This document shows, in pieces, positions 13,094 to 31,231 of a DNA stretch of 64,000 nucleotides (within the stretch, counting starts at the first letter, position 1; the number at the start of each line of letters is the position of its first letter). A program made the translations under genes and the position numbers. This DNA is from Amoebidium appalachense. Its lineage: Eukaryota > Ichthyosporea. Below the pieces are notes generated by a model, which searched no databases, had not been told where the DNA came from, and saw only the letters and a program-made list of their open reading frames with translations. The stretch is taken from the NCBI GenBank assembly GCA_963693365.1, contig CAVNZM010000018.1, positions 868,001 through 932,000 of the forward strand, in the 5' to 3' direction.

Positions 13094-15111
13094 CTAAGAG
13101 CCCTGCCACCGTGCCCTAAGCGCCCTCTTCACCGGTACCTTCCGGACAAATTTACCGTCACCCTCCACAGACTTCAGCCTCGGGCACGCCACAAGTGGAA
13201 AGAAGTCCAAATCCGGTAATCCTCGAAGTATGAGGGTCCGAAGGGCAGGAAGGTCAACGAATGGTGTGATGTTTGTCCACACACTCTCTTCGACCGAAAG
13301 GGTGATTTCGTCATCTGCCATAGTCCGATCAATCTCACAATATACCAACGAAACACACCCGGAAAAAGCGGTGATTGCTGGCAAAGGACAATGGCTCAAT
13401 AGCACACTGATGACACTGGCCGGGAATTTGGGATATGCAACCCTGCGCAGTTGAACGCGCCCACAGATTTCAGGGCCCTACTCGTAGGAAGCAACACTTG
13501 GGACACATGGTGCTCATCCTCCAAATAGAGTGCCACCAGACAGTCGAGGTTGCTTAGGTCGATGTCACCATTGCGTGCCGCATGCAAGCCCAAATTCGTT
13601 GCTCTCAAGTAAATCACGGCGAGATGTCTCATTTCACGGAGGGCGATGGCGGTGTTTTCCTGCCCCATTTCCAATCTTTCGACATGCAGCATGCGCAGAG
13701 ACGAAAGGAAATGTGCATGTGGTTCGACAGGAAATGCCATCGTGGTCCAGTGGGGGCCTCGCGCAGGATTGGTCCGGGTAGTGCTTCAGCTTGCCGGATT
13801 GAATGATCATTGGACGTGTGGTTGGTTGCCGTACCATTTAACATCAACATGGGTCACTACCGTGCACACCGAAAGCGGCTCCACATCCACCATGCGTGCG
13901 CTAATCTCGACGTGCTGTAGCGCAGGCAGGGATGGGAGAACGAAATCCGGTGGTGCATTTCTGTGGCTTGCACGTGCTGATACGTCCGTGTCTACTGCGA
14001 GTCTGGTTAACGCCGTCGATCCCTCGAGGGCACTCAAACTGATAAGGTTAATCTCCAACTGTGTTTCTTACACCGGCCCGAGAGATATCGAGAGGGACCG
14101 CAGATGTGGTAGATAGGGGAACACAGCAACGCTTTGGTCCATTTCTCCCGGGGGGTTGTTGTTTGATGATGCGGACATACATGAGTGCGGTGCATGGCGC
14201 TAGAATGGAAAGATCGATTAGCGGGACACAGAGTTGTATCGATTGGAGTAGGGTAAGGCGGGGCAGGTTTTGGATGCGCATGGTCCGTGGTTTGCAGAAT
14301 ATGATATATTCAGACACGTGAGGGCGATGTAGGTGCTTAGCGGGCTGAGATCTATCATATCGACAACCACAGGCACGGCCCGGGCATTCCGACTGTAGGT
14401 CCGAATGACAGTCAGGCTCTTCAACGAAGGGGCCAAATGCCCGAGAGAGGACACCACGTCATTGATGCTGCACCCGTCAAAGTCTCCCGCAATCGAATAT
14501 TCACGTAGCCCATTACACCCTGTGCCAGCCAGGGTTAAACCCAAATCCCCCATCGGTATCCACTCGTCCACCCCATGAATCTTAACTCCGTCCAGTCTCT
14601 TCATCTCCCCCAACAACCTCAGAAGGGAAAGAAGTGTTTTCTTGATCAAGGCCCGAGCACTGCCATCGATGTCTCCGGATGACCGTTTGCCGGAAGTGTC
14701 GATTCGCTCGAGTTGTTTGCACGACCGAATAATCAGAAGTGTTCCAGCGACAGCCAGATCCGCCGGCGCCGAGTCTACGTTCCTGAAACTCCCGTATAGT
14801 TTCGATACGTCAAAGCGCACGTCAGTCACCGCACCGCCCCATGCTTGTAGGAATGCGTCATAGTCGACCCGTGAACTATCACCCAGAGGGATACGTAGAG
14901 CGACACCACCGGCCTGAAATGAACCGTGCAATAAGACAAAAATAGCGGCATGTGAGGACAGTGCTGAGTCTGTCGGTGTGGGGTAGGTGACGGATGATGC
15001 CGGCGTGGATGTGGTCTGGTAGCGAGCCGAGCAGAAAGGCTGTGTGTGTGTGTGTGTGTGTGCGTGTGTGTGTGTGTGTGTGCGCGCGTGTTCTTGTGTG
15101 TATGTGAACAT
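13094..15111 (-). pseudogene. Decayed leucine-rich-repeat gene
   Basis: On the minus strand a repeat protein can be followed across several frames: 15111-14218 (open for about 260 residues after a CA-repeat start), 14317-14048, 14058-13807, 13740-13396 and 13405-13094. The segments share the leucine-rich-repeat rhythm, for example LSPLSTYIALTCLNIS, LSILAPCTALMYVRI, LEGSTALTRLAVDTDV, LSNLDCLVALYLED and LPALRTLILRGLP. The pieces adjoin or overlap with no GT-AG boundaries, and there is a stop at 13807-13809. Frameshifts and a stop explain this better than introns, so I call it a pseudogene. Its function is unknown. Codon use is less GC-biased than in the housekeeping genes of this window. An alternative is an expressed gene with several sequencing errors. 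Confidence 0.6.
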
Positions 15112-15181
15112 GGGGGGAAGGTGAACATATATCTGGGGGGGGGAGGGGGGGGGGGAGGGGGGGAGGGAGGGGGAGATGTGT

Positions 15182-15241
<60 letters not shown>

Positions 15242-15613
15242 GTTTCTGGACATAGACACAGCTTTTAATGCCCCCCCTTCTCCCCCCTTCTCTCTCTCCT
15301 CGCCCTCCCTCCCCCCCCCCTCCCTCCCTCCCTCCCTCCCCTCCCCCCCCCCCCCCCCCCCCCCCACTCTCTTTTTGTGTGTGTATATGTGTTGTATCAG
15401 CTCACACACTCACGAAACACCCAGTAACGGGGGAGGGGGAAAGAGAAGGGGGGAGAAGGGGGGGGGGGGGGTTTGGAAGGGATGAAACGACAATGGGCGA
15501 TCCCTTGTCAACTACCGCCACCGGCTTTGGCACAAACTGCACTATGCACGGACACACAAACAGCACAAGAGGTAATTGAAAAAGTTGCAGCAAGGTGTTT
15601 TTTTTTTTTTTTT

Positions 15614-15652
<39 letters not shown>

Positions 15653-17087
15653 AGGGAGGGGGTAATGGAGATGATGTATGCATTAGAAGGTAGGAATAAG
15701 AGGATTGCCTTCTGATTAGACATCAAAAGACACTGCACAAAACATAGTAAGAATGCAAATACCAGAAATCAAACATTAGGGGGGGGGGGGGGGGGGAAGA
15801 ATAACAGAGAAGGAGAAGAAAAAAGTGCAGGCAGAAGACACTTAAGTTGGACAGAGCCATCAACAGGAGGGCTTCAATGCGTCCACAAACCAACAACTTT
15901 CCACTATCTAGCCTTCTACCCGTGGTTCCCAGCCCATCCTTGGTTTCAACCACCATAGGCGAGTTAACCCATCATAGACGTGCAGGGTCGTCAGAGGCAG
16001 CAACCTCCAAAAACCTCCCGAAACACATGAAAGCAGACAATAACTGACAATAACAAAGAGTGGCCCTAAGCAGAAAAGTAAATATCGGCTCTAGAAAGCT
16101 CACCAACTCCTTAATCTATTAGACAGAGTGAGAGGTGGGGGGGGCGAGGGGGGAGAGGTATGGTGTGTGTATGTGTGTGAGTGCATGAGGGAGGGAGGGG
16201 GAGGGGGAGAGGGGGGGGGAGGGGGCGGGGGGGTGGGGGGGGGGGGAGGGGGGGCACATGGGGACTGGGGGGAAACAACCAGAGGGAGAATTGATAGAAA
16301 GCAGACCAATAAGACTGGTAGAAGGGGGGGAGGGGGGGGAAGGGGGGGCCGGGGGAGGGGGAGGGGGGAGGGGGGGGCAAGGGAAAACAAACAGAAGAGG
16401 GGGGGGAAGGGGGGGGGGGGGGGGGGCGGCGGGGGGAGGGGAGGAGGGGGGGGGGGGGGGAGGAGGAGGAGGCAAGCGGTTTAAGGATAACATGGCAATT
16501 TATGCAAACGAAGTGAAGAGGATTCAGGGAAACCCAGACAGAAGTTAAACGTTATGGTAGTAACTGGTAGCTGCAAGATCTACTGTGTAGGTGTGTGTGA
16601 ATGTGTATAAATCGGTTGTGCGTGTGTTGCCTTCTCGTGTTGGTTTAGACAGTGTGTATGGTCTACGTGTGCAAGGCTTCAGTCTAAAATTGTGCAACCA
16701 AAAACGAGCAAGAATGGAGTGTGTCACAGAGTTCGACGGAAGGCTAGACCCCACAAATTCTACACAACATGGAACATGATGATCGTTCCAGAACTTAATA
16801 CAAAAAAAGGGAACATAATTCTACACTTTGCCCTCAAGCCCTCCCAAGCACCAACCCACGCACCTTTCTGTGGGTCGTCTGGCAGCAGTGGCGGCAGCTG
16901 CCTTCTGTCTTTCTGCACCAGTCCATGTTGTACTCTCAACGAAACTAGCACCCGGCGTGGGTGTAGAGTCGGACAGAGGGCAGCGTAACAGCATAAGCGA
17001 GGGGTTCAGCGTCTTAATTGAGAAATGTTGTTTGATTCATAACAGACCCAAATAAACCTATCTCTAGTGTGTGTGCGTGATATGTAA
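15040..17087. repeat. Low-complexity block: (GT)n, C-rich, T/G composite and G-rich tracts
   Basis: (GT)n lies at 15040-15100 and 15196-15239, C-rich sequence at 15270-15365, a composite T-tract then G-tract at 15598-15651, and G-rich DNA at 16135-16475. Between them (15700-16100 and 16490-17070) I see no gene. Confidence 0.7.
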
Positions 17088-17107
17088 TGTAAGTGCACTT
17101 ACGGTGC

Positions 17108-17335
<228 letters not shown>

Positions 17336-17587
17336 CTACCCTAACGAAGGAAACAGTGTCCCGAACACGTACTGGCCAAGGACACCCCTTCATCTATCCT
17401 CGCAACTGGACTGGGAGGGTCGGGAAATCAAGAAGCGGAAGAAGGTAAACGGCCAGCTAGCTAAGGCAACTAACTATCTTATGCGCTTTTGCATTAGCAC
17501 CACCGAAACGTAGTTCAACCAACTAATTATTAACTACACAAACCACTTTTCCATCTGCTGTCACACGAACGCTAACCCCAATGTAAT

Positions 17588-17675
17588 TTGATTCACATTC
17601 AATGTGAATCAATCTTATATCCCGGGAATTTTGGAAAATCGGTCAATTAGGGTGATTCACATTAAATGTGAATCA
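17588..17675. repeat. Two adjacent palindromes with TGATTCACATT arms
   Basis: 17588-17612 is a perfect palindrome with 12 bp arms (TTGATTCACATT, one central C, AATGTGAATCAA). 17653-17675 is a second with 11 bp arms around a central A. The same arm recurs at 20828-20862 and 21032-21052, so the set may be terminal or subterminal repeats of a transposon. Confidence 0.8.
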
Positions 17676-18580
17676 AAACCCCCCTTCAAAAAACAGAGTT
17701 TTTTTCCGTATAAAAGACCCGGTGGGGTCGAAACTTTGCAAGAGCGAAGTAAACATGTATGGTTTTCAAAGCCTCGCGGCTGGGTGTAGGTTGTATATGG
17801 GCTTTGCGGCGCAGCGAGGGCGTGCTGGCACACAAAGTTGGATATCGACAATCCATAGAATGACCAATCCTTGCAATCGACTGATTGATGTAAGTGTGCT
17901 GCCTTGCAATATGTTACCTCATAATGAGCTTCTGAACAGCGTTTCATCATTGAGTAAAGATGAAGGTCGACCAGTTTCAATGCTTTACACCCCTCGAAGA
18001 CTGAAAACCAATGGTTGTTACACAAAGGAAAACCATATATGGTGTTTAGACGTAGCCTTTTTTGGCTCTTGTAAACAAAGCAACGCACCGTGGCCCCTTG
18101 AGAGAGCTGCACGTAGATCATCTTCCCATACCCGTGATTGAATTGCACCGTTATATCGTCACTTCTCCTTGATATATACCAGTAGTTGGTGTCTCTTACA
18201 ATGCACACAAAGAATGGACGGGGGCATGGAGCTTGGTGATGGCAGTGGTGCGGGGTTCGAAGCAGGGGCACTTGACTCGGATTTCTTTGACAATATTTTT
18301 TCCCACGATAGCACACAGAGTGATGCAGAAGACAGTGAGGCTACAGAGGATACCGCTCTCTCAGGGAAATGGCGTATTTTTGACTCCAAGCAAGTAGACA
18401 TAACACTCAAAGCAGACGATATTGAAAACAGGCTCCTATAGACACGTTCAGGCGCAAGTCCAGATATCCAAACGCCAAATCCTGCTTCGATATATGGCAC
18501 ACGAACAAGGATATCAAAACACCTGAATACTGGGCAGCCTCGAGCCTCAGTAGACACGGTGGTCGCAGTGTGAAATGATT
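17676..18580. other. AT-balanced segment with unidentified open frames on both strands
   Basis: This segment is not low complexity and holds a 219-codon frame on the minus strand (18316-17657) and frames on the plus strand (17668-18141 and 18169-18441, the latter with an acidic stretch DSDFFDNIFSHDSTQSDAED). I recognise no family in any of them. Its position inside the TGATTCACATT repeats suggests internal sequence of a mobile element. Confidence 0.35.
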
Positions 18581-18656
18581 GGTTAAGTTAGAGTCACGTC
18601 ACTTGCAGGCTTTGCTGTTGCCAAAGAGTTCTTCTTGTGTTTTTCCTTCACCTTAC

Positions 18657-18904
<248 letters not shown>

Positions 18905-19385
18905 ATTACCTATGATATCCCAGTTAACCGTTAGAGGGACTGATGTAATTTCAAGTGTAAGACACTTAATAGTTCAAATTTCGTGGTCTTCTACTACTGT
19001 AAATATATTCTTTTGTTGCTAAGATCAGAGTGTACCAGTATCACAGTTATTTTTCGGAACATTATGTAAAACTTTGTTTAGGCATTTAGAAGGAGCTTCA
19101 AGCTGAGTTACTGTATCATTGAATAAAATTTTCGTTTGAACGTGAAATTGCAAGTGTACGCAAACCTGCATGTCCGACCATTTATTATGGCAATCTACAA
19201 ATTTGGACACTTGTTCACTATATAATACATGGGAAAGAACAAGCAAAACATGCAGCCAGCCTGGCTGAGTATGTGCGTACGTTTGCCCCCCCCCTCTCCC
19301 CCTCCCCCCCTCCCCTCCCCCCCCCCCCCCCTCCCCTCTCCTCCTCCTCCCTCCCTCTCTCTAATAACAACAACAACATCCACCT

Positions 19386-20650
<1,265 letters not shown>

Positions 20651-20827
20651 GCACACACACCTACAGACACGCTATTCATTTGGCAGGCACTATGACATGC
20701 CGGCATTAAAAGCCCTCGCACGCTGCACGTGTCACTTAGTCACTAATTAGTATGATATGTCGGATCACGTGGCCCCCGGCTGGCGCGGCCGCGACCATGT
20801 ATGTGAGTCGCGACTCGAAGTCGCGAA

Positions 20828-21052
20828 TTGATTCACATTGTTTTCAGATTGATTCACATTGTTTGGAGCTCGCACCACCTCTCGAACGTCTCTAAGTAAC
20901 ATGAAAAATATAGACATAAACACCCCCAAAAAATTATATGGGCGTTTTTTTGACTACCAAAACTAAGTTTTTGCTTAAGTAACATGTGTTTTTTGACCAC
21001 AGGGTAGAAATTGAGAAGCGCCACAAAATTGGTTCACATTGAATGTGAATCA
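20828..21052. repeat. Further TGATTCACATT motif copies
   Basis: Two direct copies (about 20828-20840 and 20850-20862) and one palindrome (21032-21052, GTTCACATT around a central G) match the arms at 17588-17675. Confidence 0.75.
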
Positions 21053-22400
21053 TCCGGGTACAGTGGGGCTAAAACGAAAACCAAAAACTGAATCCAAAAC
21101 GACATGTCTCCGTATAAATTTTATACTTTTATAAATTATAAATTAAATAAATAAATTATAAATTTCCCACGAAGGCACATGGAATTTGGAGCCATACACA
21201 AGAAGCCAATCAAATACTATACTTTCTGACAAAGACAAGAACATCCAATCATAACCAAAGAACAGTCCTTCAATTAACCCTATATGGAAATAAAGCATTC
21301 TACATGACAATACACCCAGGGGTTGAATTACGACTCAAAGTCGTCGTATTTACGATTAAGCCAAGGGGGTCAAAACGAGTAACGCTGTGAGATGCTGTAT
21401 TGTTTTTCGTAGCAGTAGAATAGGTCACAGTAGTGTATTTTGGAGTGTTTTTATACAAAAGTGGGTGTTTTCTAAGGTAAAAGGTGCTCAGGTGGTTATT
21501 TTGGCACTCAAGGGCGGAATATGAAGCCCTGTTTTGTCTATCGGGGTGTGTAATCGCTAAAGGAGTGTAAAATTATCTAAAATGGGTGTCAAATTTACTA
21601 ATAAAAGGGGTCTAGACGAGTCGTAAACGCTTACGTTTAGCCAATTTTGGAAGAGCCACTGGCCTGAGAGCCTATTGAATGTGTATACCAATCAAATGCG
21701 TTAATTCCGTCTTAATGCATACCAGTCTGTAAACAAACAGCCTTCAACCTTTGAAATCCTTTGAAAACGCGCAAGTTGAAAAAACACGTGTGTACACACA
21801 GCGATCTGCCACCGCCACTGTATATTAGATGTGCATACGCATTTCTCTTTCCCCGGGGGGGCACCTCACACCACATCACCACAGACACAGTTTGTTCACA
21901 GGAGTCGCCTTCGCCTCAGACACGCATGCCGCAGCATGCCACTCAATCATGTCAAGCCAGCAAACGACCTCTGCGTTCTCAGGCTCACTTGCAGTCAGCT
22001 ACCTCCCAATCCTCCTCTTCTCTCTCTCCCCCCCTCCCCCTTCCCCCCCTCCTCCTCTCCGTCTCTTTCTCTCTCTCCCTCCGGGACAGTCTCCGAGTCA
22101 TCCTGCCTTGCGCTTCATGCACTGGACGCATAGGCAAACTAAGAAGTAATAGCCGAGGCACAACCCCCGCACCAAGTCACAGGTCGGACGTAGACACGCG
22201 GACAGGAACGTGTACCGGGGTGAACGAACGGGTACACACGTAGTCGTGAGTCCGTACGTGCACACATAGGCTTACGTGTACACACGCACACACACGGGCG
22301 CATGTACAGTGTGCATAGTATTACTGTACACACACGCGCATTAACAAACCATTGAACACACGTACACATGCACACCTGCACACTGATATCAACACACGTG
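21053..22400. other. Intergenic, AT-rich then C-rich, no supported gene
   Basis: 21080-21620 is AT-rich. 22010-22085 is a pyrimidine-rich tract. Open frames are shadows of the C/T-rich stretch. No RNA gene was recognised. Confidence 0.5.
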
Positions 22401-22419
22401 ACACGCGCACACAAATCAA

Positions 22420-23549
<1,130 letters not shown>

Positions 23550-23661
23550 TACACACACTATCGAGCAAAAATAACGACCACACCCAACCCCAACCACCTC
23601 CCATCAGGCTCTACCGCATTTCAAGTTCTGCTGGCACACTTGCGCGTGCACTAACAATTCT

Positions 23662-26439
<2,778 letters not shown>

Positions 26440-27146
26440 GAGCTTTGGGCCCAGCCATTACAAACCGATGTTGGCGCCACCACACCTTAGCACCATCCTT
26501 TAGTCCTTAATATCTCACCGTGGCAGCAGCTAAATAAAACGAGTAGAGTGCCTAAGAGCAGTGCTGCATGTCACCTGGGCGTGGCACACAATGGCACATG
26601 TGGCGCTTGATGGCCCTAAGCCACCCATTTACATGGCGATCTGCCTTCAACGGTGCCGTTTTTCCTCACAGGCAATCACCCTCATTATAACCTCGAAATC
26701 CCCAAAACCAACCACCGACACTGGCAGGTCCTTATTCTTCTCCTCGACTCAAAGCCTGGCAGAAACATGGCCTATCGGCGCCCTAGGCCTGGGATAGTAA
26801 TTCAATCACTGGTTGCCTTGTGAGAAATGACTGCAGGACACACTGTACAATGCGCCCGGTGAGCTGCTGAGAGCAGCATAAGCCGTACATCGTGGCCAAA
26901 ATAGGGCACACCTCCCAAGTGCACGTGACAAGAGGGGTGGCTTGCAGTGACGTCATGTGACAGCATGCCAGCAGCCCCACATACCTGCACCCAACACACA
27001 CCATCTATCTGTTGGGCCACACCTGCCACCAGTGGAAAAACATCTTAGAACTGTCCTAGTGTCCTTATCTTCGATTTTTTCGTGGCTAGTGTACATGTTT
27101 TGTTGTGGTTCTGTGTTTTTCCTTTGCTTCTGTCTCAGCAAGGAAC
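26440..27146. other. Upstream region of the KCTD-like gene
   Basis: No gene was recognised. The last 100 bases before the ATG at 27147 are T-rich and include ttctgtctcag at 27128-27138, which could be a 3' splice site for a non-coding 5' exon. Confidence 0.35.
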
Positions 27147-27713
27147 ATGTCTCTTGACGAGCAGCTAGAGATCACCACCATGGGCATGCATGCCCTTGTT
27201 GCCCGCCTGAGGGAGGAGAAACGTGCTTTGGAGGAGGAAAAGAAGCAGTGGGCCAACGTGGAGCCCAAACTCGACACCAGCAACCTGGCCGACCCCATCA
27301 CCCTCAACGTGGGGGGCACCCACTTTGCCCTCACCCTCAAGGACCTGACAACCAAGCCGGGCTCGTATTTTGCTTCCATGTTTTCGGGCCGGTGGGACGT
27401 TAAGCAAGACAAGACCGGAGCATATTTCATCAACAGGTGCCCTACCGTGTTTCACTATGTGGCCAACCATCTGAGGGGGGTGGGGCTGAGGGTGGACCTG
27501 CTCACAGACGTGGAGCTAGTTATGTTGAAAGCAGACGCAGACTTCTACCGCCTGGACGCCCTGGCAGAGACACTAAGTGCACTCAGTGGCACCGCAGCAG
27601 CGGCCTGCACGTGTGGCCGTGACCCAGACATAGCCCCTAAGGGTATGCTTTGGCCATCCGCGCAGCCGCAGGCAGTACTTTCGCCGTACCCGGGGTTTGC
27701 ACTGCTCGAGTAG
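27147..27713 (+). CDS. KCTD-like BTB/T1 domain protein
   Basis: A single-exon gene of 188 residues. A short coiled-coil helix (LVARLREEKRALEEEKKQW, about residues 13-31) precedes a BTB domain of the potassium-channel tetramerisation (T1) type, about residues 48-130. Landmarks are ITLNVGGTHFALTLKDL, the conserved phenylalanine/glycine region SYFASMFSGRW, YFINRCPTVFHYVANHLRG and the C-terminal helix LKADADFYRLDAL. Such proteins oligomerise and often act as cullin-3 adaptors or partners of membrane proteins; there is no transmembrane channel part here. The tail contains TCGRDPD and is otherwise unremarkable. The ATG at 27147 is preferred because the frame upstream reads T-rich DNA with a likely splice acceptor. 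Confidence 0.85.
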   Translation: MSLDEQLEITTMGMHALVARLREEKRALEEEKKQWANVEPKLDTSNLADPITLNVGGTHFALTLKDLTTKPGSYFASMFSGRWDVKQDKTGAYFINRCPTVFHYVANHLRGVGLRVDLLTDVELVMLKADADFYRLDALAETLSALSGTAAAACTCGRDPDIAPKGMLWPSAQPQAVLSPYPGFALLE

Positions 27714-28313
27714 CAAGGGACTGGGGGCGAGACTGCTGTGGTGAGCAGGCAAGCAGGCAGGCATGCAACGGCACACACACTGTGCGCATGCACGCACGCA
27801 TAGGGCACACACAGTGTGACACGCATACAGATACAAACAATGGGTTGGATACAGATGCGAGTGTATGTGCACCCATACACGCATGACGGTCGACGGCACC
27901 GCCAAATGTGTACCATCGCTCAAGTACTATGACATTTGTGTTCATCGCATCCCCCACAAGCACATTCTTGTCCGTGAGATTTCAGAACCAAGTGCGTGGC
28001 ACCGCACAGCTGCTGGTGTTAGGTGCTCTTGTCCGACCTGCTACTCTAAAATATTGCCTGCTATGTACAGTCTCATGATGTGTACATGTTTGCCTCATTT
28101 AACTATTTGTTCAAAATTTATGCATCGTTGTAAGCCAAGACGACTCGCCCAGGTGCGAGTGTTGGTTCGCCAGCCTGCTGGCATAATATCAGGGCCAACC
28201 AACTTGTCTTACCTATGGTAGGCAGCGAAGACGTCTGTATTTGTGGCCTACATCTGGTAAAGCATCTGATAGGCAGCCAAAGTGTGTTCTTTTGCGTTGG
28301 GATAGCCAGATAA

Positions 28314-28315
<2 letters not shown>
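27714..28315. other. Intergenic 3' of the KCTD-like gene
   Basis: No supported gene; short GCA/CAC-rich stretches only. Confidence 0.45.
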
Positions 28316-28620
<305 letters not shown>

Positions 28621-28769
28621 TACGCCCACCATGCGCGTATGCACTGCCAACACACGCCCGGGCGGACCCGCACATACAACCCCAACCCTTGTGGTTCACC
28701 GTCTTCACGGTACTGGTGTTCGGCCGAGCCAGCCAGCGCTCTCCCTAGACTTGGTGCGGTGGTGCGTAC

Positions 28770-28860
28770 TGGGCCAATCAATGCGCTGTAACACGTTGGG
28801 TGTAGGGGGACAAGAAGGCGCTGATTGGTGCGTTTGTGTTTTGGCGCCAAATACACCAAA
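28770..28860 (+). promoter_or_regulatory. CCAAT pair and E2F-like palindrome upstream of the zinc-knuckle gene
   Basis: CCAAT at about 28773, its inverted form GATTGG at about 28822-28827, and a perfect 12 bp palindrome TTTGGCGCCAAA at 28840-28851 that matches the E2F/DP consensus in both directions. They lie about 250-330 bp before the ATG at 29107. No TATA box was seen. Confidence 0.45.
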
Positions 28861-29106
28861 TATCAGACTCCGCCGGGCCGGCCCCCGCCGGCTGGCACAG
28901 TCACTGTCACAGCGCCACTTTGGCCTGTGGGTGATAGTAGCTTCAGCCAGAACCAACCAAGCAGATGAGCAGCATACTCTAGCCTTCGCATGTTTTGTGC
29001 TTTGCCCACTCATTTGAAGTTTTGATGTTAGCAGTCCTCCTCACGATCGCCACCGGAGATCTTGAAGTGCAGCAGCCTGTTTGGGCCTGCCCCTTCACCC
29101 TTCAAC

Positions 29107-30139
29107 ATGGCGCATACCCTCTCCACTAGCCACTACCCCTGGCTGACCTCCACCCCCCCCGCCCCCAGCAAGACACGCAGCAGACCGCAAGCCCGTGCAC
29201 CACGGCCAGCCCTGCAGCCAGCCCCAACGTGCTCTCTAGCCACGACCACCCACCCAGCCAGCAGCAACCCGCCCCACAGTGGGTGCCTTCCCGACGGCTG
29301 TTTGGGCACGAGGCAGACAGCCAGCAGCTGGCCCTGGGCCCACCCACCAGCCAGCTGCCTCCCTGGGGGGCAGAGTCACAGCAGCAACACACGGCTGGGT
29401 TTAGTGACACAGAGGGCAAGGCAGGCACGGCAGGGCAGCAGGCAGCAAGCACTGCACCAGCACAGGCAGCCAAGAAAAAGAAACCGTTCGTGTGCTCGCT
29501 GTGCCAGCAGCCAGGCCACAACAGGGGCAAGTGTCCCTACAGCAAGGCCCTATCTGGCATGATAGCGCGCGACCAGGGTGCAGGCCAGGAGGGGCAGCCA
29601 GCACTGCACACAGCTGCAGGCCAAGCCACACAGCCAGCCAAAGAGACCCAACTGCCACTTGCTGTTGTGCCCATGGCCACAGGCCAGGCCACCAGCACGG
29701 AGCAGACCAGCACAGGCAGGCAGCAGCACGGCCAAGCAGTGGGCAGCTGGGCGGCATACACACAGGGGGGCTGGGGGATGGCTGACACGTGGACCAGCAA
29801 CGAGGGCCTGGGCAGGTTCCTGGCCACAGCCTTGCTCGGTGCGTAGCCTGCTTGGTGCATGCAAAGTGGCCGGTGGTTGACGGTAGTACAGTCTGGTTGG
29901 TGGTAGCAGTAGAATTTGGTTGTTTCGTGGCTGTGCATGTACCCGAGGTGTCCAGTTGCTAGCCTGTGTGACTACTACTACCATATTGCAAGGATCTCGT
30001 TGCATGTGCTGTTAGTCAAACCGACTTTTTACGTGCTTGGCTGATGTGTGATGGATGCCGGGGATATATTCGTGTATTTAAAAAAAACATTAGTTTACAC
30101 GTACATGTAGCACACACAGGCAGACACGATCTGCGCACG

Positions 30140-30172
<33 letters not shown>

Positions 30173-31231
30173 CACACACCCACCCACCCACCCACACCCA
30201 CACACAAACGCACACACAAACACACACACACACACCTAATAAGTAAAATAATACCAAAAAGAATCGGAATTTCGGTACAGAACTGCAAGTGGAACAGTGC
30301 TGTTTTTGAAACAAGCCACCCCTTCTGATCACTAACCCTCCCCCCCCCCCCCCCCCCCCCTCCCCCACCTCCTTCCCCCTCCCAGCCCCCCTGAGGCGGA
30401 GGAATACCTGGACCTCTCGTTGCTGGAGCCAACAGACACAGTGCCCACGGTAGGTGGCCACCACACAAACACACACTGGTTGGCGACTATCTTTGTGCAC
30501 CCAATAGCATGGTGCTGGGTGGTCTAGACTCTAGGCATCAGTGCACAAACACAGCAATAGGAAATCTAGATGGTAACACAGCAAGGTGGAGCACACAACA
30601 CCCAGATATAGAACACAGCAAGGTGGCGCACACACACCTTTTTAGCACGGGGACGTGGTGTGCACTAGTGCTTGTTCTATGCACTGTTCACAGCATGGCA
30701 CTGTGTGTGCTTGCTGCTAACCATCATCCACAGGTGCCCGATGTGACCGTGCCCAGCCCCCAGCCCACAAACACCACAGACAGTGAAGTACCCAGGAAGA
30801 AACCTGCACCCCACCAAGGCCTCCACACCGCCTGTGCAGGCCACATGGCACACACGGCCAACGCACCCAAATCCAAGAGGTCACACAAGAAGGCACGACC
30901 CCCACCCATTGCCAACACCACCAAGCCCACTAAGAGATCGCACAAGAAGAAGGAACCAGCAAGGGCCACAGATAGCTCGGCCACCACCACTGCAAGGTCT
31001 CACAAGAAGAAGACACAGCCAGCCAAAAAGACCCCCACCAGCAGGCCACCAAAGGCAGCAGGCAGCAAGCAGGGCAGCACATGTGCCGGTCAGGGGGCAA
31101 AGCGCAGGGGCAGGCCCCCCAAGGCCACAGGCCAGACCAGAGGGCCGTCCCCCATCGACCCCATGCTGCTGGCCCTGGCAAATAGGAGCCCATACAAGCT
31201 CAGACGCATGCAAAGGGGATGCATTAGCTAG
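29107..31231 (+). CDS. Zinc-knuckle (CCHC) and AT-hook nuclear-type protein
   Basis: Proposed exons are 29107-29838, 30386-30449 and 30734-31231, about 431 residues. Exon 1 is rich in Gln, Pro, Ser and Ala and carries a zinc knuckle CSLCQQPGHNRGKC (spacing C-x2-C-x4-H-x4-C) after a KKKK cluster. The exon 1 donor is GTGCGT at 29839; without splicing, the frame would stop at 29846. Exon 2 encodes EAEEYLDLSLLEPTDTVPT. Exon 3 has three K/R-rich SHKK repeats (KRSHKKA, KRSHKKKE, RSHKKK) and an AT-hook RRGRPPKA, then MLLALANRSPYKLRRMQ. The frame needs one more base at the C run 29153-29160 and one at 30386-30391, both homopolymers. A nucleic-acid-binding role is inferred. Joining exon 1 to exons 2-3 is less certain than each part. 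Confidence 0.55.
29880..30385 (+). repeat. Intron 1 repeats: CG/CA tract and C tract
   Basis: (CG)/(CA)/(CCCA) at 30133-30236 and a C tract at about 30340-30360 just before the 3' splice site, where it can serve as the pyrimidine tract. Confidence 0.7.

Noticed and set aside
16692-16988. A 98-codon open frame
   Set aside because: There is no family resemblance, a competing frame lies on the other strand, and no splice or promoter context is seen.
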